A stretch of 64,000 nt of DNA, taken from NCBI RefSeq assembly GCF_019049245.1, contig NZ_JAGMUK010000028.1, forward strand, positions 62,001 through 126,000. The letters are read 5' to 3'. The translations under genes were made by a program, and so were the position numbers. Shown here one piece after another: positions 52,592-62,750 of the stretch; the first letter of the stretch is position 1, and each line of letters starts with the position of its first letter. The notes under the pieces are model-generated. The model was not told where the DNA came from. It saw nothing but the letters and a program-made list of their open reading frames with translations, and made no database searches. The DNA comes from Streptomyces sp. AC555_RSS877. GTDB lineage: Bacteria; Actinomycetota; Actinomycetes; Streptomycetales; Streptomycetaceae.

Positions 52592-53752
52592 ATGCACCGC
52601 ATCACCGTCATCGGCGGCGGCTTCGCCGGACTCACCGCCGCCCTCACCGCCGCCGAGGCGGGCGCCAAGGTCACCGTCTACGAAGCCCACCACACCCTCG
52701 GCGGGCGGGCGCGGACCGCCGAGGGGCCGTACCGCACGAACGAAGGACCGCACGCCCTCTACAGCGGCGGCCCGCACTGGGCCTGGCTGAGGCAGCGCGA
52801 CCTCATCGGCCCGCTCGCGCCGATCCCGCCCCTGGAGGCGGCCCGGCTGCGGCTGCGCCACAAGGGCGTACTGCGCCGCACCCCGCCCTTCGCGATGCTC
52901 AAGCTGCTGCGCCCCGGCGTCCGGCAGGCGCCCGTCGACGTCGACTTCATGACCTGGGCGACCGAACAGACCGGCGAGGAGGGCGCCCGCGCCGCCGCGC
53001 ACTACTCGGCCGTCGCCCTCTTCCACCACGACCCCGGCTCCCTGTCCGCGGCCTTCGTGCAGGAACGCCTGCGTCGCGCCACCAAGCTCCCGCCCGAGGC
53101 CCAGTACCCGCGCGGCGGCTGGGCCAGTGTCATCGACCGGATGGCCTCCCGGGCCTGGAACCTGGGAGTCCGGATGGAGACTCTCGCCCGGATCGACACC
53201 CTCCCCACCGACACGCCCGTCGTCGTCGCCACCTCCCTGGACGCCGCCCGCCGCCTCCTCGGCGACGACTCCCTGACCTGGGCCGGCGGCCGCACCACCC
53301 TCGTCGACCTCGCCGTACGCACCCGGCGCGGCGACGCCTTCGCCGTCTCCGACCTCGACTCCTCCGGCTGGCTCGAACGCTTCACCGCCCAGGACCGCTC
53401 CCTCGCCCCCGCCGGCGAGCAGCTGATCCAGGGGCAGATCCCGATCGCTCCGCACGAGACGAAGGCCGACGGCATCGCCCGTGCCGAGCAGCTTCTCGAC
53501 CTCGCCTTCGAGGGCTGGCGCGGGCGCGTCACCTGGCGCCGTGAGGCCGTCGCGAACGGCCGTACCGGCGCCGTCGACCTGCCGGGCACGAGCTGGCGCG
53601 ACCGGCCCGCCGTCGACCGCGGCGACGGCGTCTACCTGGCGGGCGACCAGGTCGCCGCACCCGGCGTCCTCTCCGAGGTCTCCTTCAACAGCGCCCTGAC
53701 CGCCGTCTCACTCGCCCTCGGCCGGAACACTCTTGACCTCAAGCATGCTTGA
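52592..53752 (+). CDS. FAD-dependent oxidoreductase (amine-oxidase/desaturase-like)
   Basis: 386 residues from ATG 52592 with AGGAG 9 nt upstream. The N-terminal Rossmann motif VIGGGFAGLTAALTAAEAGA and YEAHHTLGGRARTAEGPYRT are the FAD-binding motifs of the flavin-containing amine oxidase/phytoene desaturase superfamily. The C-terminal VYLAGDQVAAPGVLSEVSFN is the second FAD contact. The stop codon lies within the SoxR-box palindrome of the next gene. Substrate unknown. Confidence 0.86.
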   Translation: MHRITVIGGGFAGLTAALTAAEAGAKVTVYEAHHTLGGRARTAEGPYRTNEGPHALYSGGPHWAWLRQRDLIGPLAPIPPLEAARLRLRHKGVLRRTPPFAMLKLLRPGVRQAPVDVDFMTWATEQTGEEGARAAAHYSAVALFHHDPGSLSAAFVQERLRRATKLPPEAQYPRGGWASVIDRMASRAWNLGVRMETLARIDTLPTDTPVVVATSLDAARRLLGDDSLTWAGGRTTLVDLAVRTRRGDAFAVSDLDSSGWLERFTAQDRSLAPAGEQLIQGQIPIAPHETKADGIARAEQLLDLAFEGWRGRVTWRREAVANGRTGAVDLPGTSWRDRPAVDRGDGVYLAGDQVAAPGVLSEVSFNSALTAVSLALGRNTLDLKHA

Positions 53753-53755
53753 GGT
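53736..53755. promoter_or_regulatory. SoxR box
   Basis: ACCTCAAGCATGCTTGAGGT, a perfect 20-bp palindrome. It matches the SoxR operator form CCTCAAG-N4-CTTGAGG. It overlaps TTGACC (53734-53739), a -35. The gene 121 bp downstream is the likely target. A consensus -10 at 19 nt spacing (AGAGTG) is weak. Confidence 0.75.
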
Positions 53756-53812
53756 TGAAGAGTGGGTCCCGACGACAGCACGGCACTAAGGCAGCGCGGC
53801 AGGCCGGCAGCA

Positions 53813-53851
53813 CGCCGACGCGCCCACGCGCCCACGCGCCCACGCGCCGAC
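53813..53851. repeat. 8-bp tandem repeat
   Basis: CGCCCACG three times at 53821-53844, flanked by CGCCGACG (53813) and CGCCGACA (53845). It lies in the 5' leader of the oxidoreductase gene. Confidence 0.75.
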
Positions 53852-53876
53852 ATCAGCGACCGATGGGGGACCCCAC

Positions 53877-54857
53877 ATGCACGCCATCCGCCTGCACGCC
53901 TTCGGCCCGGCCGACCACCTCACCTACGAGGAGACCGACGACCCCCGGCCCGCCCCAGGCCAGGTCCGTATCGCCGTGGCGGCGGCCGGGGTCCATCTCC
54001 TGGACACCGCCCTGCGCGAGGGCATGCAGGGCCCCCTCCCCGCGCCGCCCACCCTGCCCACGATTCCCGGCCGCGAGGTCGCCGGTGTCGTCGAGGCCCT
54101 TGGCGAGGGCGTCGCCGGACTGTGGCTCGGCAAGCGCGTGGTCGCCCACCTCGGGTTCGCTCCCGGGGGCTACGCCGAACTCGCCGTCACGGACGTCGAA
54201 CGCGTCCACGAGATCCCCGCGAACCTGGACTTCGCCCAGGCCGTCGCCATGATCGGCACAGGCCGTACGACCATGGGGATCCTCCAGTTCGCCGAGCTCG
54301 GCCCCGGCTCCGTCGCCGTGATCCCGGCCGCCGCCGGCGGCATCGGCACCCTCCTCGTCCAGTACGCCAAGCACGTCGGCGCCACCGTCGTCGGCCTCGC
54401 CGGCGGCCCGGAGAAGACCGCCCGCGTCCAGGCGAACGGCGCCGACCTCGCCGTCGACTACAACGACCCGTCCTGGCCGGACAAGGTCCGCGCCTACCTG
54501 GGCGGCGACACCGCCACCGTCGTCTTCGACGGCGTCGGCGGCGACGTCGCCCGCGAGGCCGTCGGCCTGCTCGGCCCCGGCGGCAAACACATCGTCTTCG
54601 GCTGGTCCGGGGAGGGCATCCACGACGGCGGGCCCTACCTCGTCGACGGCGTGTCCGAGCAGGTCCTCGGCCCGCTGATGATGCAGAAGGCCGGCGGCCC
54701 GGACCCCGTACGCACCCTCGAACTGCGCGCCCTCACCCAGGCGGCCGAGGGCCGCCTCACCCCCGCCGTACATCGCTTCCCGCTCGCCGAGGCCGCCGCC
54801 GCACACCGGGCCCTGGAAACCCGCGGCACGACCGGAAAGGTCGTCCTGGAACCATGA
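53877..54857 (+). CDS. Zinc-type alcohol dehydrogenase/quinone oxidoreductase
   Basis: 326 residues. GREVAGVVEALGEGVAG, VIPAAAGGIGTLLVQYAKHV (NADPH-binding), and VVFDGVGGDVAREAVGLLGP place it in the MDR superfamily, quinone oxidoreductase class without structural zinc. It would reduce quinones with NADPH. A SoxR box lies 121 bp upstream. In S. coelicolor the equivalent gene, SCO4266 by my recollection, is one of the few SoxR targets, responding to redox-active antibiotics. soxR is not in the window. Confidence 0.89.
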   Translation: MHAIRLHAFGPADHLTYEETDDPRPAPGQVRIAVAAAGVHLLDTALREGMQGPLPAPPTLPTIPGREVAGVVEALGEGVAGLWLGKRVVAHLGFAPGGYAELAVTDVERVHEIPANLDFAQAVAMIGTGRTTMGILQFAELGPGSVAVIPAAAGGIGTLLVQYAKHVGATVVGLAGGPEKTARVQANGADLAVDYNDPSWPDKVRAYLGGDTATVVFDGVGGDVAREAVGLLGPGGKHIVFGWSGEGIHDGGPYLVDGVSEQVLGPLMMQKAGGPDPVRTLELRALTQAAEGRLTPAVHRFPLAEAAAAHRALETRGTTGKVVLEP

Positions 54858-54900
54858 TCCAGCGGATGCGGAGGGCCTCGATCCATGGTCTGCTGACCGG

Positions 54901-56400
54901 ATGAGCGTGACCCCAGCAGGTGATCCCGAAGCCGCCGACCCCCGCCGCTGGTGGGGCCTGGTGATCATCGCCCTCGCGCAGCTGATGGTCGTCCTCGACT
55001 CGACCATCGTGAACATCGCGCTCCCCTCCGCACAGCACGACCTGGGCATCTCCGACGGCGACCGGCAATGGGTCATCACCGCCTACACGCTCGCCTTCGG
55101 CGGCCTGCTCCTGCTCGGCGGCCGCATCGCCGACCTGGTCGGCCGCAAACGCGCCTTCGTGATCGGCCTCGTCGGCTTCGCGGCCGCCTCCGCGCTCGGC
55201 GGCGCCGCCACCGGCTCCGGCATGCTCTTCGGCGCCCGCGCCCTCCAGGGCGTCTTCGCCGCCGTACTCGCCCCCTCCGCCCTCTCCCTGCTCACCACCA
55301 CCTTCACCGACCCCAGGGAACGCGGAAAGGCCTTCGGTATCTACGGCGCCCTGGCCGGCAGCGGCGCCGCCATCGGATTCATCGTCGGCGGCCTGCTCAC
55401 CGAATACCTGGACTGGCGCTGGTGCCTCTACGTCAACGTCCCCATCGCCGCCGTCGCCGTCTTCGGCGCCCTCGCCCTCCTCCGCGACCGCCCCCGCCAC
55501 ACCGGTGCCCGCCTCGACATCCCCGGCGTGCTCCTGGGCTGCGGCGGCCTGGTCGCGATCGTCTACGGCTTCAGCGAGGCCGAACCCCGGGGCTGGGCCG
55601 ACCCCGTGGTCCTCGGATTCCTCGCGGGAGGCGTCGCGCTCCTCGCCACGTTCGTGTGGTGGCAGACCCGGGCCCCCAAGCCCCTGCTCCCCCTCCACGT
55701 CATCAAGGACCGCAATCGCGCCGGCTGCTTCCTGACCATGGGCCTCGCCGTCATCGGCATGTTCGGCCTGTTCCTCTTCATGACGTACTACCTGCAGGTC
55801 GTCCTCGCCTACTCCCCCGTGCAGACAGGCCTCGCCTTCCTCCCCCTCACCGCCTCGATCATCACCGGCTCCACCCAGATCTCGGCCCGCCTGATCAACC
55901 GCGTACCGCCCCGCATGCTCATGGTCCCCGGCATGATCCTCGCCTCGTCCGGCATGGTGATCCTCACCCGGATGACGGTGGACAGCTCGTACGCGACCGA
56001 CATCCTCCCCGCCCTGATCTGCCTGGGCCTCGGCATGGGCCTGACCTTCATGCCGGTCTTCTCCACCGCCACCGCGGGCATCGCCCCGCAGGACTCCGGC
56101 GTCACCTCCGCGACCCTCAACACCTCCCAACAGGTCGGCGGCTCGATTGGCACGGCCCTCCTCAACACCATCGCCACCACCAGCAGCACCGCCTACGTCA
56201 CCGCCCGCCTCGCCGACCCGGGCGACCGGGCCCGGATGGCCGAGGAAGCCGTCGTCCACGGCTACACGGTCGCCATCTGGTGGGCCGCCGGCATCATGCT
56301 CCTGGCCGGCCTGATCGCCGGCCTGATGGTGACGACGAACCCCACGAATCGCTCCGCCCCGGAGGGCCGGACACAGGTGCCGGGGGCACTGCGGACGTAG
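54901..56400 (+). CDS. DHA2-type MFS drug efflux transporter
   Basis: 499 residues with 14 predicted helices. LMVVLDSTIVNIALPSAQ (TM1), GGRIADLVGRKRAFVIGLVG (motif A) and SAGPALGGLL-type motif C, seen as GALAGSGAAIGFIVGG, identify the EmrB/QacA DHA2 family. It exports hydrophobic or cationic drugs using the proton gradient. It starts 43 nt after the SoxR-box gene and could be co-transcribed, which would put a drug pump under SoxR; no separate promoter is clear. Confidence 0.9.
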   Translation: MSVTPAGDPEAADPRRWWGLVIIALAQLMVVLDSTIVNIALPSAQHDLGISDGDRQWVITAYTLAFGGLLLLGGRIADLVGRKRAFVIGLVGFAAASALGGAATGSGMLFGARALQGVFAAVLAPSALSLLTTTFTDPRERGKAFGIYGALAGSGAAIGFIVGGLLTEYLDWRWCLYVNVPIAAVAVFGALALLRDRPRHTGARLDIPGVLLGCGGLVAIVYGFSEAEPRGWADPVVLGFLAGGVALLATFVWWQTRAPKPLLPLHVIKDRNRAGCFLTMGLAVIGMFGLFLFMTYYLQVVLAYSPVQTGLAFLPLTASIITGSTQISARLINRVPPRMLMVPGMILASSGMVILTRMTVDSSYATDILPALICLGLGMGLTFMPVFSTATAGIAPQDSGVTSATLNTSQQVGGSIGTALLNTIATTSSTAYVTARLADPGDRARMAEEAVVHGYTVAIWWAAGIMLLAGLIAGLMVTTNPTNRSAPEGRTQVPGALRT

Positions 56401-56474
56401 CGCATGTCCACACCCTGTGGATACGCCGGTCAATTCACATGAGGCGATTCCCGCACGCGAGTAGGGTCCGCACC

Positions 56475-57362
56475 GTGATCGACATTCCGGAGGCGCTGGC
56501 CGCATCGCAGGAGGAGTTCAACGGGGAGGCGGGCCGCGCTTTCATCGCCGGCCTGCCGCAACTGACGGCGGAGTTCCTGGACCGCTGGGAACTGACCGTC
56601 GACGGACGGCCGATGCACGGCGTCACCGCACTGGTCGTGCCGGTCGTCCGAGCGGACGGCACTTCGGCCGTCCTGAAGCTGCAACTCCTCGACGAGGAGA
56701 GCGAGGGCGAGCCCGTCGCCCTGCGCGTCTGGGACGGCGACGGGGCCGTACGGCTCCTGGACCGCGACGAGACCACCGGCACCATGCTCCTCGAACGCCT
56801 CGACCCCACCCGCATGCTGTCCCACCTGGGTGACACCCGCGAGGCCGTCCTGGTCATCGCCCGCCTCCTGGCCCACCTCACCGCCGTGCCCGCCCCCCAG
56901 GGCATGCGCCGCCTCGGCGACATCGCCGAGGCCATGCTCGACCGGACCCGGTCGGCCCTCAGCCACATCCCGGACCTTGACACCCGCCGCCTGGTCGCCG
57001 ACTGCGCGGCCGCCGTACGCGAAGTGATGGACGAACCCGGAGACCGCCTCCTGCACTGGGATCTCCACGACGAGAACGTCCTCGCCAGTGACCGCGCCCC
57101 CTGGCTCGCCATCGACCCCAAGCCGCTCGCCGGCGACCCCGGCTTCGAACTCTGGCCCGCCCTCGACAACCGCTTCGACGCCGACGAGGTCCGCTGGCGC
57201 TTCGACGCCATGACCGACGTACTCGGTCTGGACCGCGCACGCGCGCGTTCCTGGACCCTGGGCCGGCTCCTCCAGAACGCCCTGTGGGACGTCGAGGACG
57301 GCCGCCCGCCGGAGCCCCGGCAACGGGAAATCGCCGAGCGCCTGAGGAACGCCGGGAGCTAG
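56475..57362 (+). CDS. Aminoglycoside/hydroxyurea-type phosphotransferase
   Basis: 295 residues from the GTG at 56475; TAGGGT ends 7 nt upstream (leaderless), and an ATG at 56439 is less likely. LLHWDLHDENVLASDRAPWL is the catalytic loop (H-x-D-x4-N), and AIDPKPLAGDPGFELWPALD carries the metal-binding Asp of the APH fold, APH_6/Hur subgroup. These phosphorylate streptomycin-type drugs or hydroxyurea. Most chromosomal copies have unknown substrate. Confidence 0.86.
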   Translation: MIDIPEALAASQEEFNGEAGRAFIAGLPQLTAEFLDRWELTVDGRPMHGVTALVVPVVRADGTSAVLKLQLLDEESEGEPVALRVWDGDGAVRLLDRDETTGTMLLERLDPTRMLSHLGDTREAVLVIARLLAHLTAVPAPQGMRRLGDIAEAMLDRTRSALSHIPDLDTRRLVADCAAAVREVMDEPGDRLLHWDLHDENVLASDRAPWLAIDPKPLAGDPGFELWPALDNRFDADEVRWRFDAMTDVLGLDRARARSWTLGRLLQNALWDVEDGRPPEPRQREIAERLRNAGS

Positions 57363-57371
57363 CCTCCGGGC

Positions 57372-57851
57372 ATGATCCGCACCGCGACTCCCGCCGACGT
57401 CCCCGTCATCCACGCCCTCGTCCGCGAACTGGCCGAGTACGAGAAGGCCCCGACCGAGGCGAAGGCGACCCCGGAACAACTCCACGAAGCCCTCTTCGGC
57501 GAACGCCCGGCCGCCTACGCCCACATCGCGACCGACGACACGACCGGCGAACCGGTCGGCTTCGCCCTGTGGTTCCTGAACTTCTCCACCTGGCGCGGCG
57601 TCCACGGCATCTACCTGGAGGACCTCTACGTCCGCCCCACCGCCCGAGGCGCCGGCCACGGCAAGGCCCTGCTCACCGAACTGGCCCGGATCTGCGTCGA
57701 GCGCGGCTACGAACGCCTGGAGTGGTCCGTCCTGAACTGGAACACCCCGTCCATCGCCTTCTACGAGGCGCTCGGCGCGCGGCCCCAGGACGAGTGGACG
57801 GTGTACCGCCTGACGGACGGGGCACTGACGGAGCTCGGGACGCGGGCATGA
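57372..57851 (+). CDS. GNAT family N-acetyltransferase
   Basis: 159 residues. VHGIYLEDLYVRPTARGAGH and GKALLTELARI are the acetyl-CoA motif A, and VLNWNTPSIAFYEALGARPQ is motif B. It is like SSAT/thialysine acetyltransferases. TAGCCT, formed at the stop of the previous gene, ends 6 nt before the ATG. A bidirectional terminator follows. Confidence 0.9.
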   Translation: MIRTATPADVPVIHALVRELAEYEKAPTEAKATPEQLHEALFGERPAAYAHIATDDTTGEPVGFALWFLNFSTWRGVHGIYLEDLYVRPTARGAGHGKALLTELARICVERGYERLEWSVLNWNTPSIAFYEALGARPQDEWTVYRLTDGALTELGTRA

Positions 57852-57856
57852 GGAAA

Positions 57857-57887
57857 CCCAGGCCAGATACCCACTGACCTGGGCTTT
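57857..57887. terminator. Bidirectional terminator
   Basis: CCCAGG (57857-57862) pairs with CCTGGG (57878-57883), followed by CTTTT on the plus strand and GGTTT on the minus strand. It serves the GNAT gene and the tRNA. Confidence 0.65.
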
Positions 57888-57899
57888 TCCTTGCCGAGA

Positions 57900-57972
57900 G
57901 CCCCCTGTCGGATTCGAACCGACGACCTACGCATTACAAGTGCGTTGCTCTGGCCAACTGAGCTAAGGAGGC
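57900..57972 (-). tRNA. tRNA-Thr(UGU)
   Basis: 73 nt. The acceptor stem GCCTCCT/AGGGGGC has one G-T wobble pair. The anticodon loop is CTTGTAA with anticodon TGT, the stem ACGCA/TGCGT, and the T-arm GTTCGAATC. CCA is not encoded. It decodes ACA/ACG. Confidence 0.96.
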
Positions 57973-58216
57973 CTGCACGCGTGTGACGTGAGGGCGTGCC
58001 TGTGCAGTGTACCCAGGCCACACGGTGCCCTTCTCGAAAATTTCGGCGAAGTTCACACTCCCCCAGGTACTGACAGATGACGTTGACGCCAGGTACCGTC
58101 CTGACCCAGTTCACACGCGTGGACTACACCACCCCGGACCTCGTCCGGGGCGGCTCACCACCTTCCTACAACGGATCGTCCGGCACGTTCCTGCCGGTAG
58201 AAGGGGGCCCTTCACC

Positions 58217-59353
<1,137 letters not shown>

Positions 59354-59396
59354 GGCGAAAAGAACCACCGACCCGGGCAGATTCACCCGAGTTGAC

Positions 59397-59432
59397 GAAG
59401 AGGGCCCCGCAGCCTGCTGCGGGGCCCTCTTC
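59397..59432 (+). terminator. msiK terminator
   Basis: GAAGAGGGCCCCGCAG (59397-59412) pairs perfectly with CTGCGGGGCCCTCTTC (59417-59432), a 16-bp stem with a 4-nt loop. Confidence 0.9.
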
Positions 59433-59570
59433 GCTGTCGACAAATACCCCGGCAGACCGGTCATTTCGAGCAGTGTGCGTCAACGCGGTACCCGGAAGAA
59501 GGCACCAGTTCATCCCCCGAACCGGTGACTAAATGTCGCCAAATCATCACCCCGCGCTACCCTCACACGC

Positions 59571-60023
59571 GTGAAGCACTCCACTTACCAACAGCCGCGA
59601 CGCGGCCGGGGCCCCGCCCGCCGGATCGGCCGCACCCTCGCCCTCGTCCTGCCCGTCGTCCTGGTGCTCTCCGGGACCCTCGCGGTCACCCGGGTCAACT
59701 GGTCGGGGAATCCCTCGAATTCCGTGCTCACCGCGTCGGACGCCACGCTGTCGGACGCCAAGGCGCCCGCGGCCCGTGCTCCGCAGGACGTGTTGCGCGA
59801 CCAGCTCCTGACCGAACTCCAGGAGAAGAACCCGGGTCTCGCGCTCACGCACCTCCAGGAGGCGGTCAACGGCCGTCCGTCGCTGGCGAAGCACTGTGTC
59901 TCCATCGCGCGTGCCCTGGGCCGTGCCGCGGTCCAGGTGTACGGGCCCACGCGTGCGCAGTCGTACGCCCGCCCGGTCTGTGACACGGCCTTCGCGACGG
60001 GCGTCGCGGCGGCGCACAGCTGA
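59571..60023 (+). CDS. Small membrane-anchored or secreted hypothetical protein
   Basis: 150 residues from a GTG at 59571; TACCCT ends 7 nt upstream (leaderless). A basic head and one hydrophobic helix (TLALVLPVVLVLSGTLAV) form a signal anchor. The outer part has VLRDQLLTELQEKNPGLALT and two cysteines, in LAKHCVSIARALG and ARPVCDTAFATG, that may form a disulfide. No family recognised. Confidence 0.75.
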   Translation: MKHSTYQQPRRGRGPARRIGRTLALVLPVVLVLSGTLAVTRVNWSGNPSNSVLTASDATLSDAKAPAARAPQDVLRDQLLTELQEKNPGLALTHLQEAVNGRPSLAKHCVSIARALGRAAVQVYGPTRAQSYARPVCDTAFATGVAAAHS

Positions 60024-60114
60024 TCGCGGACCAACCGGGGGGAGGGTGGTAACGGCTGATTAAGGAACGGTTGCAGGCCCCGGCCGCGGGCGGGACGCCA
60101 CGTACAGTTCGGTC

Positions 60115-60846
60115 ATGACCGATCCGAACGCCGCGTCCCGCCCTGTTCAAGCCGTCATTCTGGCCGGCGGCCAGGGCTCCCGGCTGCGCCCGTACACCGA
60201 CGACCGGCCCAAGCCGATGGTCGAGATCCCCGGCACGGGGACTCCGATCATCGGCCATCAGCTTGTCTGGCTGGCGGAGGAGGGCGTGACGGACGTGGTG
60301 GTCAGCTGCGGCCACCTCGCCGACGTCCTGCAGAAGTGGCTGGCGAGCGCCGATCTCCCGGTGAACGTCACGACGGTCGTCGAGACGGAGCCGCTCGGCC
60401 GCGGCGGCGGCCTGAAGTACGCCGCCGCGCATCTCCCGCACCCGGACCGGGCCTGGTACGCCACCAACGGCGACATCTGGACCCGCTTCTCGCTGCGCGA
60501 CATGGCGGACTTCCACACCGAGCGCGACGCGGTGGCGACCCTCGCGCTGGCCCGCCCCCGCATCCCGTGGGGCGCCGTGGCGACGGACGGCTTCGGGCGC
60601 GTCACGGACTTCATCGAGTCCCCGCCGACGACGTACGACATCAACGCCGGCGTCTATGTCTTCTCGCCGGAGTTCGCCGGGCTGCTGCCCGAGCGCGGCG
60701 ACCACGAGCGCACGACGTTCCCCCACCTCGCCCGTGAGCGGCGATTGGCCGGCTTCCCCATTCCGCAGGGTTCGTATTGGCGTGCCATCGACACGGCGAA
60801 GGATCTGACGGAGGCGGCCAAGGAACTGGCCGCGCTGGGCCGCTAG
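60115..60846 (+). CDS. Sugar-phosphate nucleotidyltransferase
   Basis: 243 residues. AVILAGGQGSRLRPYTDDRP is the nucleotide-binding signature (G-x-G-S-R-L-R), PKPMVEIPG follows, and ETEPLGRGGGLKYAAAHLPH and WYATNGDIWTRFS are the metal site. It makes an NDP-sugar from NTP and a sugar-1-phosphate; it is RmlA/GlmU- or ManC-like, but no C-terminal hexapeptide repeats are present. TACAGT ends 6 nt before the ATG (leaderless). Confidence 0.88.
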   Translation: MTDPNAASRPVQAVILAGGQGSRLRPYTDDRPKPMVEIPGTGTPIIGHQLVWLAEEGVTDVVVSCGHLADVLQKWLASADLPVNVTTVVETEPLGRGGGLKYAAAHLPHPDRAWYATNGDIWTRFSLRDMADFHTERDAVATLALARPRIPWGAVATDGFGRVTDFIESPPTTYDINAGVYVFSPEFAGLLPERGDHERTTFPHLARERRLAGFPIPQGSYWRAIDTAKDLTEAAKELAALGR

Positions 60847-60862
60847 AGACGGCCCGGAGCAT

Positions 60863-60907
60863 GACGACGGGGGTCCCGCGCTTCTGAAGTGCGGGACCCC
60901 CGTCGTC
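60863..60907 (+). terminator. Terminator after the nucleotidyltransferase gene
   Basis: A 17-bp perfect stem (GACGACGGGGGTCCCGC at 60863-60879 with its complement at 60891-60907) and an 11-nt loop. It also faces the convergent DoxX gene end. Confidence 0.9.
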
Positions 60908-60965
60908 GTATGGGCCGGGGTGTTTCAGCCGGCAGGCGTGCCCAGGATTCCGCCCACCGGCTCCG

Positions 60966-62633
60966 TTACCCCAACAGGCCGCCCACCAGGCCCGGCTGGG
61001 AGGAGGAGCCTCCGCCGTCGGAGCCGCTTGAGGAGCCCCCGCTGGCGCTGGCGCTGCCGCCGGAGGTGGGGCCGGAGCTGGTGCTGGGGGCCTCCTGGAC
61101 CGGGGAGGACTGCTGCGCTGGGGCCTGGCCGACGGTGCCCTGGGTCTGGGTGGGCGAACCGCCGGTGGCGGTGCCGGTGTCGCGGGTGGCGTCCGGGGTG
61201 GCAGCCGTGCCGGCGGAGGGGCTGGTCGTGGCGCTCTGGGTCGGCGAGCTGGGGGCCGACGGGGTCTTCTTCTGCCGCTTGGCGGGGTCCTGCGGGAGCG
61301 GTGAGCCGGGCAGTTCGTTGCGCGGGGCCTCGCCGGGGCCGGGGACGACGACGCGGTCGGCGTCACGGACGGCACCGCCGAGGAGCGAGCCGACGAGCAG
61401 GGTGAGACCGGCGGCGATGACGGTGATGAGGGCGCCACGGCGCAGGACGTAGTGGCGCAGGTCCCAGATGTCGGCGCGGGGTCCGAGGCGGCGCCAGGCG
61501 CTGCCGACCAGACGGCCGTCGATGGAGTAGACGGGGGCGCCGGCGATGATCAGCGGGGACCAAGCGGCGAGGTAGATGATGTCGGGGGTGTCGTAGGCGG
61601 GGACGCTCTTCCAGCTGACGGTCACGAGGAGCGCGGCGGACAGACCGGCGCCGACGACCGCGGCGACGCGCTGCCAGCAGCCCAGGATCGTGAGGACGCC
61701 CACGATGACCTGGAGGAAGGCGATGACGAGTCCGGCGCCTACGGGGTGCTGGAGGGCGAACTGCCGCAGCGGCTCGGCGACTTCCCAGGGGTGCAGGGTG
61801 TTGAGCCACTTGACCATGGAGCCGCGTTCGCCGCCGTCGAAGTAGACGGGGTCGCAGAGTTTGCCCATGCCGGCGTAGATGGAGATGAAGCCGAGGAAGA
61901 CGCGCAGCGGGAGGAGGACGACGCCGAGGTTCATGCGGCGGCCCGGGTAGTAGGCGTGCCGGGCGGGGTCGTCGCTGTGGCGCCTGGCGCGGTGACTCCG
62001 GTCGGTGCCGCTGCCGCTGTCCTCGTACTCCTCGAACTCACCGCCCACGTAGGCGGGTTCGTCGTCGACACTGTCCACGGTCCGCATGTGGGGCAGGAAT
62101 CGGGTGCTGTCGGAGTCGTGTGTGCGCTGGGCGCCGACGACGGGGGTCTCGACGGTCTGGGTGAGGTCGTCGTAGCCGTCGTCGGCGTAACGGCCGTCGC
62201 GGTAGCCGCCGTTGACGTCGACACGGGGGATGACCTGGGTCGCTCCGGCGTCGGCGGTCGCCGGTTCCTCGCCGTGGCGGACGCTGCCGCCCCGCGCGGC
62301 CTGGAGCAGGCGGTGGGCGCCGGTGTCGTCGGGGTCGGACTTGCCGCTCCACACGACGGCCCGGCGGCGGGCGCCCGCGGCAGCGCCGGGTCTGCCGGCC
62401 GCGGCGCCGACCGCGGGGATCCGGGCGGTGTCGTCGGCGGTCAAGTGCCGGGCGACCCGCGGGGATTGGGTGCGTCGCGTCGACGCGCCCAGCTGCACGC
62501 GGAAGCTCGCATGATTGACGATGATCTGCGCCGGATCGCTCGGCACCTTCACCATGCTCAGCGCGGGAGCGTCGTCGAAGCCCGACGGGTCGTCCCCCGT
62601 GGGTGTGCGGGGTGTTCTGGTGTCCACACTCAT
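60966..62633 (-). CDS. DoxX-family membrane protein with long disordered tails
   Basis: 555 residues. A ~230-residue polar N-terminal segment precedes a DoxX four-helix core (LGVVLLPLRVFLGFISIYAG, FLQVIVGVLTILGCWQRVAA) and one more helix, then a ~120-residue Ser/Pro/Gly/Thr-rich C-terminal tail outside the membrane. DoxX proteins often act with thiosulfate- or thiol-oxidising partners; CxxC is absent. No strong ribosome site precedes the ATG at 62633. Confidence 0.82.
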   Translation of the reverse strand: MSVDTRTPRTPTGDDPSGFDDAPALSMVKVPSDPAQIIVNHASFRVQLGASTRRTQSPRVARHLTADDTARIPAVGAAAGRPGAAAGARRRAVVWSGKSDPDDTGAHRLLQAARGGSVRHGEEPATADAGATQVIPRVDVNGGYRDGRYADDGYDDLTQTVETPVVGAQRTHDSDSTRFLPHMRTVDSVDDEPAYVGGEFEEYEDSGSGTDRSHRARRHSDDPARHAYYPGRRMNLGVVLLPLRVFLGFISIYAGMGKLCDPVYFDGGERGSMVKWLNTLHPWEVAEPLRQFALQHPVGAGLVIAFLQVIVGVLTILGCWQRVAAVVGAGLSAALLVTVSWKSVPAYDTPDIIYLAAWSPLIIAGAPVYSIDGRLVGSAWRRLGPRADIWDLRHYVLRRGALITVIAAGLTLLVGSLLGGAVRDADRVVVPGPGEAPRNELPGSPLPQDPAKRQKKTPSAPSSPTQSATTSPSAGTAATPDATRDTGTATGGSPTQTQGTVGQAPAQQSSPVQEAPSTSSGPTSGGSASASGGSSSGSDGGGSSSQPGLVGGLLG

Positions 62634-62750
62634 CTAACCGAGTGACGTGTGCTTAGGACACTGCTTTGACCGGGCGGATCTGTCCGGACCCCGTCAAGGT
62701 TGTCCTCGACGCCAGGAACACCCCGTGTGGGTGACTACGTCGAACAGTCG

